Origin: Actinomycetes bacterium
GTDB lineage: Bacteria; Actinomycetota; Actinomycetes; Mycobacteriales; Mycobacteriaceae
Assembly (NCBI GenBank): GCA_023404955.1
Contig: JAEXZY010000077.1
Span: 1-64,000, forward strand
Reading direction: 5' to 3'
DNA length: 64,000 nt
A program made the translations under genes and the position numbers. The first letter of the stretch is position 1. Each line of letters starts with the position of its first letter. This document shows, piece after piece, positions 51,132 through 61,572 of this stretch. The notes below the pieces were generated by a model. The model searched no databases and was not told the origin of the DNA. It was given only the letters and a program-made list of their open reading frames with translations.

Positions 51132-52575
51132 GAGCACCCACCGGGCTCGGCGTACCGGCGATCAGCGGTGCCAGCCGTTCGGCCGACCGATGCGCGCGCT
51201 GCGACGTGGAGTACACGCCGAGGGCCAGGATCACGAAACCCAGCGCCACGCAGACGAACCACAGCGGTCGAGCGGCCGTCGCGAAGTCCGTGCCACCCAT
51301 CGTGATCGCCGAACCGGCGACCGAACCGCACAGCGCCACACCGATACTGACGCCGACCTGTCGACTCGTCGACGTCACCGCCGAGGCGGCACCCGCGCGA
51401 TCCAGCGGCATCCCACCGACCGCGGCGTTGGTGATCGGCGCGTTCACCATCGCGAACCCGATGCCGAAGACCGCGAACACGATCAGCATCCACCACACCG
51501 GCGTGGACGCGGTCAGGAAGGTCAACATCGTGGCGGCCGCGACGATCATCGTCCCGGCGATCACGAGCGACGGGCGGGCACCGAACCGGCCGACCAGGCG
51601 GCCCGACAGCGGGGAAAAGATCAGGGCACCGATCGCGATGGGCAGGTATATCAGGCCGGTGTGCATCGCCGAGAAGCCGCGCTCGCCCTGCAGGTACAGC
51701 GACATCATGAACAGGAATGCGCCCCAGGCGGAGAACGCACTGACCGCCGAGATGGTGGCCGAACTGAACGGAATGCTGCGGAAGAAGCGCAGATCCAGGA
51801 AGGGATCCTGCCGTCGCGACTCGTAACGCAGGAACGCGGCCAGGGCCACCGCAGCGACGAGGGCGATGCCGAGGACCCGAGGATGGGTCCAGCCCAGGAC
51901 CGGACCTTCGATCAGGGTGTAGACGACGCCGAACAGCGTGACCACGGCCAGCAGCTGCCCGATCGGATCGACGCTGCGCATGGTCGCCGACTTGGTCTCG
52001 GGCACGAAGACGGCCGTGAGAATCAGGGCGGCGGCACAGATCGGCAGGTTGATCCAGAACACGGAGCGCCAGCCGACCGTCTCGATCAGCAGACCGCCGA
52101 CGATGGGCCCGGCCGCCATGGAGATGCCGGTCACCCCACCCCAGATGCCCAAGGCCCGGGCCCGCTCCTGTGGTTTGACGAAGATCTGCGAAATGATGGA
52201 CAGGGCAACAGGATTCATCATCGATCCGCCGATCCCCTGCAGGAAGCGGGCGCCGATCAACGTGTCGATGGTGGGCGCGAGGCTGCACGCCAGCGAGCCC
52301 AGCGCGAACATGGTCAGGCCGATCTGGAACACCCGCCGACGGCCGAACCGGTCACCTGTGGCCCCGGACAGCATCAGCAGCGAAGCGAGCACCAGCGTAT
52401 AGACGTCGAGCACCCACTGCATCTGCGAGGGCGACGCCGACAGATCGGTGCGGATCGCCGGGATCGCGACGTTGACGATCGTGGCGTCCATCGAGACGAT
52501 CAGCAGGCTCAGGCAACACGACACCAGAACGATCATCTTGCGCCGGTGCGTCAGCGTGCCGACAGTTTCATTCAT
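51121..52575 (-). CDS. MFS drug exporter, DHA2 (14-helix) type
   Basis: A 484-residue transporter with about 14 membrane segments. Motif A-like GATGDRFGRRRVFQIGLTMFALGS is after helix 2, and motif C-like GPIVGGLLIETVGWRSVFWINLPI is in helix 5. It is an EmrB/QacA-like proton-coupled multidrug exporter. A MarR regulator follows in the same operon. The ATG at 52575 follows a sequence with paired TTGT/ACAA half sites. Confidence 0.92.
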   Translation of the reverse strand: MNETVGTLTHRRKMIVLVSCCLSLLIVSMDATIVNVAIPAIRTDLSASPSQMQWVLDVYTLVLASLLMLSGATGDRFGRRRVFQIGLTMFALGSLACSLAPTIDTLIGARFLQGIGGSMMNPVALSIISQIFVKPQERARALGIWGGVTGISMAAGPIVGGLLIETVGWRSVFWINLPICAAALILTAVFVPETKSATMRSVDPIGQLLAVVTLFGVVYTLIEGPVLGWTHPRVLGIALVAAVALAAFLRYESRRQDPFLDLRFFRSIPFSSATISAVSAFSAWGAFLFMMSLYLQGERGFSAMHTGLIYLPIAIGALIFSPLSGRLVGRFGARPSLVIAGTMIVAAATMLTFLTASTPVWWMLIVFAVFGIGFAMVNAPITNAAVGGMPLDRAGAASAVTSTSRQVGVSIGVALCGSVAGSAITMGGTDFATAARPLWFVCVALGFVILALGVYSTSQRAHRSAERLAPLIAGTPSPVGAHVR

Positions 52576-52582
52576 ACAACGA

Positions 52583-52596
52583 TTGTGAAACTACAA
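52583..52596. promoter_or_regulatory. Candidate MarR operator upstream of the exporter
   Basis: TTGT at 52583-52586 and ACAA at 52593-52596 form a small inverted repeat 8 bases upstream of the exporter ATG. A further ACAAC stretch lies at 52576-52580. MarR regulators bind short A/T-rich inverted repeats in such positions. The site is suggestive only. Confidence 0.3.
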
Positions 52597-52665
52597 CTGT
52601 CACGATCGCAAGTGACGTCGATGTGACGCTCGGCGCAGTCGAGCGCGGGCTTCCCCGAGAAACGG

Positions 52666-53970
<1,305 letters not shown>

Positions 53971-54093
53971 TGGGATCCCTTCGGGTCGGTTCTTCACGGG
54001 AATCGCGAGGTCTGAACGCAAGTCTGCTACAGAAGGTAGTCCCATTCCGACGGGCCCGCCCGCGGGGGTCGCCGACGACCCGTCAACGGTCCG

Positions 54094-54750
54094 TCACACC
54101 GCCAGCCCGAGCCCCGCGAACTCATCTGAGAAGTCGGCGCAGACCGACTCGAACGCGGCGACCGTCTCGTCCACGCCCACGCCGGCCAGCGTCGACGAAC
54201 ACCGTGTGACCTCCTGCAGGGCGGTCATCAGCACGCCGCCGAAGACGGCGGCCATCAGCCTGACCCGCCGGTCGTCGACCGGCACCCCCATCCGCGCGGC
54301 GAGCGCGACATCCACCGGGCTGGCGCGGAACTCGACGGCCGCCTGCTGCAGCGTTCCCGAGGACACCGTGATCCGCAGGATCTGCATCAGCCGGTACGAC
54401 GACAGCGCCCCCGCGGGCGCCAACTTCGAGTTCAGGGCCATCCCGATGTACGCCCGGCGAAGCGCCTCGAAGTGCCCGATGTCGAGTGGTTGGGTGGCCA
54501 GCTCCGCTGCGACCCTGTCGAGCACCTCGTCGATCAACGCCAGCGCGATCGCATCCTTGGTGGCGAAGTAGCGGCTGAAGGTGCGGGGTGACACGTCGGC
54601 GCTCGCAGCGATCTGGTCGACCGTCGTCCCGTCGTACCCCTGCCGATCGCACAGCACGACGGCGGAGTCGATCAGAGTGGCGCGGGTGCGGCGCTTCTTG
54701 CGCTCCCGAAGCCCGAGTACGGGCTCCCCCCTGGCATCTCCCACGCGCAC
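54094..54750 (-). CDS. TetR-family transcriptional regulator
   Basis: A 218-residue protein with an N-terminal helix-turn-helix: RATLIDSAVVLCDRQGYDGTTVDQIAASADVSPRTFSRYFATKDAI is a clear TetR pattern (about 22-67). The ligand domain is helical. GTG 54750 and 54744 are both usable starts. It lies downstream of the MFS exporter and pdxH on the same strand, so it is probably in or near that operon and may control the exporter. Confidence 0.9.
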   Translation of the reverse strand: MRVGDARGEPVLGLRERKKRRTRATLIDSAVVLCDRQGYDGTTVDQIAASADVSPRTFSRYFATKDAIALALIDEVLDRVAAELATQPLDIGHFEALRRAYIGMALNSKLAPAGALSSYRLMQILRITVSSGTLQQAAVEFRASPVDVALAARMGVPVDDRRVRLMAAVFGGVLMTALQEVTRCSSTLAGVGVDETVAAFESVCADFSDEFAGLGLAV

Positions 54751-54800
54751 CGATGCTAATCGGCGCGGCGGCGCCGCGAGGCGCGTTTGACATGCAGATA

Positions 54801-56072
54801 TCAGCGGGTTCCCTGCACCCGGTACCGGACGAACGCCGGAACGGCGAGTGCCGCCAGCACCACCCCGACCACCACGAGCACACCGCCGCCTGCTGCGGCG
54901 GCGGTCGTGCCGACGGCGGCCGCCACCGCGCCGTGCGCGGTATCGGCAAGCCGGGGACCGCCGGCAACGACGACGGTGAACACACCCTGCAGGCGCCCGC
55001 GCAGCTCGTCGGACGCCGCCTCCTGCAGGATCGTCGATCGGAACGCCGCCGAGACCATGTCCGCCGCACCGCCAAAGGCCAGACAGCTCAGGGCGATCCA
55101 CAGCATCAGACCCGCGGACCCGTTCGCCGCACCGGCGGCCAGTCCGAAGCCGATCATCGCCAGACCCCAGACCACGATCGCACCCACCACCGCGAGCCCT
55201 TGCCGACGCACGCGGGGCAGCCAGCCGGAGAACACGCCGCCGGCGACGGCGCCGGCCGACATCGCGGCCGCCAGCAGGGCCATCGTGGTGCCGCCCTCGA
55301 CAGGACCGCCGAAGCTCTGGTGCGCCATCTGAGGGAACAGCGCCCGCGGCATACCGAAGATCATCGCGATCAGGTCGACCACGAACGACATCAGCACAAC
55401 CCGGTTGCCGGCGAGATAGCGGAAACCGTCGAGCACGGCCCTCAGGCCGTATCCAGGAGCGCCGTCGCCGGTCAGCGACGGCGGCATCGGGATCAGCCTG
55501 ATGGTCGCCCACACGGCGGCCAGGCAGGTCAGCGTGTCGATGAGATACAGCGTCGACAGGTCGACCCAGTGCAGGAGCACGCCGGCGAGCAGCGGCCCCG
55601 CGATCGCGCCGAACTGCATGACCGTCATGTTCAGCGCGTTGGCCGCGGGCAATTGAGCCAGCGGCAGCATCCGCGGAATCGCCGCCGATCGGGTCGGTGA
55701 GTTCACCGCATAGAACGCCTGCTGCACCGACAGCAGGCTCAGCACCACCCACACGTTGTCGACGCCCAGCGCCGCCTGTATCCACAGCAGCGCAGAGGAC
55801 ACGGTCAACCCGCATGAGGTGATGATGAGGAGCACCCGGCGGTCCATGGCGTCGGCCCACGCGCCTCCCCACAGCCCGAACACCACGAGCGGCACGAGCG
55901 CGAAGAGGCCGGCCAATCCCACGTAGAGCGAGTTCTGGGTCAGGGCGTACAACTGGACCGGCACCGCGAAGATCGTCAGGTTCGCGCCGATCACGGTCAC
56001 GATGCCGGCCGACCAGAGCCGGCGGAAGTCCGGCGTCTGCAGCGGCGTCGTGTCGGCGAACAGCCGCCCCAC
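54801..56072 (-). CDS. MFS exporter (MFS_3/EntS-like)
   Basis: A 423-residue major facilitator with twelve helices: RRLWSAGIVTVIGANLTIFAVPVQLYALTQNSLYVGLAGL at the start, and motif A-like GGAWADAMDRRVLLIITSC after helix 2. This is the EntS/MFS_3 group often exporting siderophores or small metabolites. The GTG start overlaps the pdxH stop as TAGTG. A TetR gene follows 50 bases later. Confidence 0.9.
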   Translation of the reverse strand: MGRLFADTTPLQTPDFRRLWSAGIVTVIGANLTIFAVPVQLYALTQNSLYVGLAGLFALVPLVVFGLWGGAWADAMDRRVLLIITSCGLTVSSALLWIQAALGVDNVWVVLSLLSVQQAFYAVNSPTRSAAIPRMLPLAQLPAANALNMTVMQFGAIAGPLLAGVLLHWVDLSTLYLIDTLTCLAAVWATIRLIPMPPSLTGDGAPGYGLRAVLDGFRYLAGNRVVLMSFVVDLIAMIFGMPRALFPQMAHQSFGGPVEGGTTMALLAAAMSAGAVAGGVFSGWLPRVRRQGLAVVGAIVVWGLAMIGFGLAAGAANGSAGLMLWIALSCLAFGGAADMVSAAFRSTILQEAASDELRGRLQGVFTVVVAGGPRLADTAHGAVAAAVGTTAAAAGGGVLVVVGVVLAALAVPAFVRYRVQGTR

Positions 56073-56728
56073 TAGGGCTGAAGGCGTTCGATGTGACCCT
56101 GACGGACGCGAATCCTGTTGTGCAGCCGACTCTCTCGGCCCTGCCAGAATTCGATTTCCTCGGGTGCGATCAGATAGCCACCCCAATGTGGCGGGACGGG
56201 CACCGTCTCGGCGTCGGCGAACCGTTCGGTCACCTCGGCGAGCTGGCGGCGCAACGCCTCCCGCGACGCGATCGGTGCGCTCTGCGCCGACGCCCACGCG
56301 CCAAGCTGCGAGCCGCGCGGGCGCTGCGCCCAGTACGCGGCGGTCTCGGCCTCGGACACCTTTGTCACCGGCCCGCGGACGTGTACCTGTCGGCTCAGCG
56401 CGTACCAGGGGAACGTCGCCGACGCGTATGGCGAGGCGGCGAGCTGCGCACCCTTCGCCGATGCGTAGTTGGTGTAGAAGGTGAGGCCGGATTCCGTCAC
56501 GCTCTTGCACAACACGGTGCGGGTGACGGGTCTTCCCGCCGCGTCGACCGTGCCGACGACCATCGCGTTGGGTTCGACGACTCCGCCCTGCTCGGCATCG
56601 GCCAACCATCTGGTCAGCAGGGCCAGCCAGCCCCCGTCGAGCCAGTTCACCTCGAGGTCGACGCTGCCGTCCTTCTCGACCGACCCGTACTCCACCCGCA
56701 TGCGTGCGAGGTGATCCGATGTGCCCAC
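56072..56728 (-). CDS. pdxH: Pyridoxine/pyridoxamine 5'-phosphate oxidase
   Basis: A 218-residue FMN-dependent oxidase that makes pyridoxal phosphate. Signatures include RTVLCKSVTESGLTFYTNYASAKGAQLAASPYASATFPWY (FMN contacts), QVHVRGPVTKVSEAETAAYWAQRPRGSQLGAWAS, and the C-terminal PHWGGYLIAPEEIEFWQGRESRLHNRIRV with RxHxR. It matches M. tuberculosis PdxH (Rv2607) in motifs. The GTG at 56728 gives the expected length. It is coupled to the MFS gene. Confidence 0.95.
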   Translation of the reverse strand: MGTSDHLARMRVEYGSVEKDGSVDLEVNWLDGGWLALLTRWLADAEQGGVVEPNAMVVGTVDAAGRPVTRTVLCKSVTESGLTFYTNYASAKGAQLAASPYASATFPWYALSRQVHVRGPVTKVSEAETAAYWAQRPRGSQLGAWASAQSAPIASREALRRQLAEVTERFADAETVPVPPHWGGYLIAPEEIEFWQGRESRLHNRIRVRQGHIERLQP

Positions 56729-56796
56729 GCGAACACGCTACGCCGGAGGTCCGACTGGCAGTTTCGCCGGCAGGGCGTGGTGCGACAATCACGCCC

Positions 56797-57915
56797 ATGA
56801 CTGCGGTGCCCAAGGATTTCGCCCCCGGACTCGCGGGCGTGGTGGCGTTCGAGACCGAGATCGCCGAACCCGACAAGGACGGCGGCGCCCTGCGCTACCG
56901 CGGCGTCGACATCGACGATCTCGTGTCGAACCGGGTGACCTTCGGCGACGTCTGGGGTCTGCTGGTCGACGGCCGGTTCGGCCCGGGACTGCCTCCCGCC
57001 GAACCGTTCCCGGTGCCGGTGCACAGCGGCGACGTCCGCGTCGACGTCCAGGCGGGCCTGGCCATGCTGGCACCGATCTGGGGGTTGCGGCCGCTGCTCG
57101 ACATCGACGACCAGACCGCACGTGACGACCTGGCGCGGGTGTCGGTGACGGGTCTGTCCTATGTCGCGCAATCGGCGCGGGGTATCGGAAAGCCCGCGGT
57201 GCCGCAGCGCATGATCGACGAATGCTCAACGGTGACAGCGCGTTTCATGACGCGTTGGCAGGGAGAACCCGATCCGCGGCACATCGAGGCCATCGATGCC
57301 TACTGGGTGAGCGCCGCCGAGCACGGCATGAACGCGTCGACGTTCACCGCGCGGGTCATCGCGTCGACAGGCGCCGACGTCGCGGCCGCACTGTCCGGCG
57401 CGGTCGGCGCGATGAGCGGTCCGCTGCACGGCGGCGCGCCAGCGCGGGTGATCCCGATGCTGGAGGAGGCCGAGCGCACCGGCGACGCCCGCGGTGTCAT
57501 CACCGGCATCCTGGATCGCAAAGAGAAGTTGATGGGCTTCGGCCACCGCGTGTACCGCGCCGAAGATCCCCGGGCCCGGGTGCTGCGGGCCACCGCCAAG
57601 CGCCTCGACGCGCCGCGCTACGACGTCGCGGCGGCGCTGGAGCAGGCCGCGCTCACCGAGCTGCGGGAGCGCAGGCCCGACCGTGCGATCGAGACCAACG
57701 TCGAGTTCTGGGCGGCGGTGATCCTCGATTTCGCCCAGGTGCCGCCGGCCATGATGCCCGCGATGTTCACCTGTGGCCGCACCGCAGGGTGGTGCGCCCA
57801 CATCCTCGAGCAGAAGCGCCTGGGCAAGCTGGTGCGGCCGTCGGCGATCTACGTCGGCCCGGCACCGCGCAGCCTCGAGTCGGTCGACGGCTGGGATTCA
57901 CTGGCCCGCCCGTGA
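56797..57915 (+). CDS. citA: Citrate synthase 2 (CitA-like)
   Basis: A 372-residue citrate synthase matching CitA (Rv0889c) in M. tuberculosis. Catalytic segments are GAMSGPLHGGAPARV, MGFGHRVYRAEDPRA and ETNVEFWAAVILDFAQVPP. It is shorter than GltA2 and represents the second isoform in the window. The ATG at 56797 is at the start of similarity. The stop overlaps the next start as GTGA. Confidence 0.93.
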   Translation: MTAVPKDFAPGLAGVVAFETEIAEPDKDGGALRYRGVDIDDLVSNRVTFGDVWGLLVDGRFGPGLPPAEPFPVPVHSGDVRVDVQAGLAMLAPIWGLRPLLDIDDQTARDDLARVSVTGLSYVAQSARGIGKPAVPQRMIDECSTVTARFMTRWQGEPDPRHIEAIDAYWVSAAEHGMNASTFTARVIASTGADVAAALSGAVGAMSGPLHGGAPARVIPMLEEAERTGDARGVITGILDRKEKLMGFGHRVYRAEDPRARVLRATAKRLDAPRYDVAAALEQAALTELRERRPDRAIETNVEFWAAVILDFAQVPPAMMPAMFTCGRTAGWCAHILEQKRLGKLVRPSAIYVGPAPRSLESVDGWDSLARP

Positions 57916-58526
57916 CCACCGAACGAACCGTCTTCGCCTCTGCCGCAAGGTATCTGGCGATGCTCGCGCGTCAGATCCCCACGGATCGCTGGGATGAGCC
58001 GGGACTCGGCGAGTGGACGGTGCGCGACCTGGTGGGGCACACGTCTCGATCGCTGATCACCGTCAGCACCTACCTGACCACCACCGCGTCGCGGGAAGAC
58101 GTTCGCGAGCCCGCCGACTACTACGTGCGCATCAACGCCTACGCCGCCGGTGTCGGTGCCGAGGCGATCGTCGAACGCGGCCGCCAGGCCGGCCGCGACC
58201 TCGGACCGGACCCGGTCGCGACGATCGACGGTCTGGTCGAGCGGGTGCTCGGCGAGATCGACACCGCAGGCGATCCGCTGATCGAGGTGATCGGTGGCCT
58301 GGGCCTGCGATTGAGCACCTATCTGCCGACGCGGACGTTCGAGATCGCCGTGCACGGCCTGGACATCGCCTCGGCCGTCGGGGTCACGGCGACACCGCCG
58401 GTGGAGGTTCTCGCCGAGGCCGCCGCACTGGCCGGCCGTATCGGCGCGCATCTGGGGCATGGTCCGGCGGTACTGCTGGCGTTGACCGGGCGCAGGACGC
58501 TGGCCCCGGGATTCTCCGTCGTCTGA
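57912..58526 (+). CDS. Maleylpyruvate-isomerase-type (DinB-like) mycothiol-dependent domain protein
   Basis: A 204-residue protein with the MDMPI/TIGR03083 N-terminal four-helix bundle: LARQIPTDRWDEPGLGEWTVRDLVGHTSRSL carries a metal-binding His. RTFEIAVHGLDIA has a second His in the expected position. The family is linked to mycothiol-dependent reactions. The GTG at 57912 overlaps the citA stop as GTGA. The particular reaction is unknown. Confidence 0.8.
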   Translation: MTTERTVFASAARYLAMLARQIPTDRWDEPGLGEWTVRDLVGHTSRSLITVSTYLTTTASREDVREPADYYVRINAYAAGVGAEAIVERGRQAGRDLGPDPVATIDGLVERVLGEIDTAGDPLIEVIGGLGLRLSTYLPTRTFEIAVHGLDIASAVGVTATPPVEVLAEAAALAGRIGAHLGHGPAVLLALTGRRTLAPGFSVV

Positions 58527-58595
58527 ATCGATGATTTCTGGGCGTCGGCCCGGTCAGTACCGACAGCCATTCGGCCGAAACAGAAGGAGACTCTC

Positions 58596-59048
58596 GTGGC
58601 GATCGACAACACCCCGATGCTCGTCCCCCACCTCGTCGTCGGCGATGCCGCCGCCGCACTGGACTTCTATGCCAGGGCGTTCGGCGCCGAGGAGATGGTC
58701 CGGCTACCGGGGCCCGACGGCAAACTGATGCACGCCTGCATGCGCATCAACGGATCGATGGTGTTCCTCAACGACGACTACCCCGAGTACAACGACGGCG
58801 TCTCGAGCACCCCCGCCGCGCTGGGCGGCACCCCGGTCACACTTCACCTCCACGGCGCCGACGTCGACGGCCGGTTCCAGCGGGCAATCGACGCGGGCGC
58901 CGTCGTGGTCAACCCTCTCGAAGACCAGTTCTGGGGCGACCGCTACGGAGTGGTGCGCGATCCCTTCGGCCACCACTGGGCGCTGGCCGAGTCGGTGCGG
59001 GAGGTCGACGTCGCCGAGATCGCGGCGCAGATGAGTAACGCTGAGTGA
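58596..59048 (+). CDS. VOC-superfamily protein (glyoxalase/PhnB-like), Rv0887c-like
   Basis: A 150-residue protein with paired beta-alpha-beta-beta-beta modules: LVPHLVVGDAAAALDFYARAFGAEEMVRLPGPDGKLMHACMRI and VTLHLHGADVDGRFQRAIDAGAVVVNPLEDQFWGDRYGVVRDPFGHHWALAE. This is the PhnB/VOC layout. An AGAAGGAGA site precedes the GTG. Position matches Rv0887c. The substrate is unknown. Confidence 0.9.
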   Translation: MAIDNTPMLVPHLVVGDAAAALDFYARAFGAEEMVRLPGPDGKLMHACMRINGSMVFLNDDYPEYNDGVSSTPAALGGTPVTLHLHGADVDGRFQRAIDAGAVVVNPLEDQFWGDRYGVVRDPFGHHWALAESVREVDVAEIAAQMSNAE

Positions 59049-59100
59049 CCCTGTGGTGTGTTTGCCGGGCTAGTCGGGACGGGCCAGCGATAATCCGACG

Positions 59101-59877
59101 ATGATCTGGCTGCTCCAGTTCCCCCCTGTGCTTCTCGGCATTCTGTGGGTTGTCGTCATCGTGGGGGTCTCCGTCGGCGGGCTGGTGCTGTTCCGCAAGG
59201 CGGTGTCGCACACCCGGTTGGAGAACGCGAACCCGGTGTCCAGTGCGGTGTTTCAGGTCGCAGGGGTGCTGTACGCCGTCCTGGTCGCGTTCGTCGTCGT
59301 GGTGGTGTGGGAACAGATGGGCGACGCCGAGGACGCCAGCGGCAAGGAAGCCTCGGCGGTCGCAGAACTGCTCCGCGATTCCGCTGCGATACCTGCGGCG
59401 AACCGGGCCGACGTGGAGCGCAGCCTGATCGCTTACACCCGCGACGTGATCGACAACGAGTTCCCGCGGATGCGCCGCGGCGAGCCCATCTCCGAGCAAT
59501 CCGAGGCGCTCGACAACGTGTGGGACTCGTATCTGAAGGTGCAGCCCGAGACCCGTAACGAGATCGCGTTCTTCGACCACGCCATCGTGCGGCTGAACGA
59601 TCTGAGCGCCAACAGGAAGTTGCGGGTGTCGACGGGTGAGGCCTCGGTACCGGGCGAACTGTGGGTGCTTCTCATCGGTGGCGGTGCCGTGCTGATGGCG
59701 TTCACCTATCTGTTCGGTACGCGCGACCTGCTGGTGCACGGACTGGCGATCGGGCTGACCGCGTCGCTGCTGGCCTTCGTGATGTACCTGATCTTCGCGC
59801 TGGAACATCCGTATGTCGGTGCGCTGTCGGTGCAGCCCACCTCGTTCATCAACGTGCTGAACTACTGGAACAGTTAA
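59101..59877 (+). CDS. DUF4239 membrane protein (bestrophin-like domain)
   Basis: A 258-residue membrane protein with two N-terminal helices (about 5-30 and 48-72), a roughly 110-residue cytoplasmic segment beginning EQMGDAEDASGKEASAVAELLRDS, and two C-terminal helices (about 180-200 and 208-232). This is the DUF4239 arrangement, whose fold is compared with bestrophin channels. Function unknown. The end overlaps fprB by 4 bases. Confidence 0.85.
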   Translation: MIWLLQFPPVLLGILWVVVIVGVSVGGLVLFRKAVSHTRLENANPVSSAVFQVAGVLYAVLVAFVVVVVWEQMGDAEDASGKEASAVAELLRDSAAIPAANRADVERSLIAYTRDVIDNEFPRMRRGEPISEQSEALDNVWDSYLKVQPETRNEIAFFDHAIVRLNDLSANRKLRVSTGEASVPGELWVLLIGGGAVLMAFTYLFGTRDLLVHGLAIGLTASLLAFVMYLIFALEHPYVGALSVQPTSFINVLNYWNS

Positions 59878-61547
59878 CGCAGCAGGCCGGCCAGCAGCCG
59901 TCGATGCACCGGTTCGGCCGGCACGCTGGCGGCGATTTTCAGCATTTCGTCCACGGCGGTGAACTTCACGCGGGGCCGCTGCCCCTGGCCGCGACCCACC
60001 TCGGCGGCGTCGATCGCGCGCCAACCGGCAGCGTCGACGACCTCGGGTGCCCGGCCGCGCACGAACCGGTCCAGCGCCGAGGGCCGGTGGTTCGGCTCGG
60101 GCAGCAACCCCGCGTTGTAGTCGGCGACCAGCGTGTGCACGGTTTCCGCCGCGCACGACTTGTTCGTGCCGATGAACCCCGTGGGACCGCGCTTGATCCA
60201 GCCGGCGACGTAGCTGCCGCGCACCGCGGCGCCGCCGTCGAGAACCCGGCCACCGTCATTGGGGACGACGCCGGCGGCCTCGTCGAACGGCAGTCCCCGA
60301 ATCGGCATGCCGCGGTAGCCGATTGACGTCAACACCGTGCCTGCGTCGAGTGTGACGACCTCGTCGGTACCGGTGACCTGGAACTCCACTCCCGTGACCC
60401 GGTCCGCGCCGAGCACGCGCCGGGGGGTGAGGTTGTACGCGAACCGAATCCGCGGACGGGTGATCGGGGCGGTGCTGTCACCGAGCTCGGCGAGGATCTC
60501 CAGCTTGCGGCGGGTCAGATCGTCGGTCGCCTCGGCGAGGTCCTCCCGGACCCGTTGATGGTCGGCCGCGTCGAGCACCACATCGCATCGGGCCGTGAGT
60601 CCGATCAGTTCGGGCAGGGTGAACGCGGACGCCGCGGGGCCACGTCGCGCAGCGATCACCACCTCGCGGATCTGCGACTCGCGCAGCGCCGCCAATGCGT
60701 GATCGGCGATGTCCGTGAGCGCCAAGGCTTCCGGCTCCGCGGTCAGTACACGCGCCACGTCGAGGGCGACGTTGCCGTTCCCGACGACGATCACCCGCTC
60801 ACCACTGAGATCGACGGGCAGACCGGCGAAGTCGGGATGGCCGTTGTACCAGGCGACGAATTCCGTCGCGGTGCCCGCTCCGGGCAGGGTCATCCCCTCC
60901 ACGTCGAGGCGCTTGTCGGTGGGTGCGCCGACCGCGTAGAGCACCGCATGGTGATGCTCGAGCATCTCGTCGTGCGTGAGGTCCGATCCCACCTCGACGT
61001 TGAGGTAGAACCGGAAGTCTCGGCGGGCGGCGATCTTGTCGAACAGCGCCGTCACGCGTTTGGTCGCCTGATGGTCCGGAGCCACGCCGGCACGCGCCAA
61101 ACCGTATGGGGTGGGTAGCTTTTCGAACACGTTCACCTGAACGTTCGACTGGGTGAGCAGTTCGTCGGCGGCGTACATCGCGGCCGGCCCGGAGCCGACG
61201 ATCGCAACCCGCAGCGGTTTGTCGCCGCGGGCATGCACCTCGGGCGCCTCCGGCACCGGGGCCAGCTTGGAGGTCGGCGGCAGCTTGCCCTCCCGCTGCG
61301 GATAGAAGCCGGCGTTGATCTCGACGAACGGCAACTGCTCGGCACTCAGTCGGCTGTCCGGGGCGATCGCTCCCACCGGGCAGGCCGACACACATGCGCC
61401 GCAGTCGACGCAGGCGTCGGGATCGATGAAGAGCATCTCGGCGGTGGCGAAGCCCGGTTCATCCGGCGAGGGATGAATGCAGTTGACCGGGCACGCGAAG
61501 ACACAGGACCCGTCGCTGCAACACGACTGGGTGATCACATGGGGCAT
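59874..61547 (-). CDS. fprB: Ferredoxin/ferredoxin-NADP reductase FprB
   Basis: A 557-residue fusion. Residues 1-75 form a bacterial 7Fe/2[4Fe-4S]-type ferredoxin with clusters in QSCCSDGSCVFACPVNCIHPSP and DPDACVDCGACVSACPVGA. Residues from about 105 form an adrenodoxin-reductase-like FAD/NADP domain with AIVGSGPAAMYAADELL and VIVVGNGNVALDVARVL. It matches M. tuberculosis FprB (Rv0886) in domain order. It passes electrons from NADPH to redox partners, plausibly including the neighbouring diiron protein. Confidence 0.94.
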   Translation of the reverse strand: MPHVITQSCCSDGSCVFACPVNCIHPSPDEPGFATAEMLFIDPDACVDCGACVSACPVGAIAPDSRLSAEQLPFVEINAGFYPQREGKLPPTSKLAPVPEAPEVHARGDKPLRVAIVGSGPAAMYAADELLTQSNVQVNVFEKLPTPYGLARAGVAPDHQATKRVTALFDKIAARRDFRFYLNVEVGSDLTHDEMLEHHHAVLYAVGAPTDKRLDVEGMTLPGAGTATEFVAWYNGHPDFAGLPVDLSGERVIVVGNGNVALDVARVLTAEPEALALTDIADHALAALRESQIREVVIAARRGPAASAFTLPELIGLTARCDVVLDAADHQRVREDLAEATDDLTRRKLEILAELGDSTAPITRPRIRFAYNLTPRRVLGADRVTGVEFQVTGTDEVVTLDAGTVLTSIGYRGMPIRGLPFDEAAGVVPNDGGRVLDGGAAVRGSYVAGWIKRGPTGFIGTNKSCAAETVHTLVADYNAGLLPEPNHRPSALDRFVRGRAPEVVDAAGWRAIDAAEVGRGQGQRPRVKFTAVDEMLKIAASVPAEPVHRRLLAGLLR

Positions 61548-61572
61548 GTTCTACCGCTGGTCTGTCGCCGGC

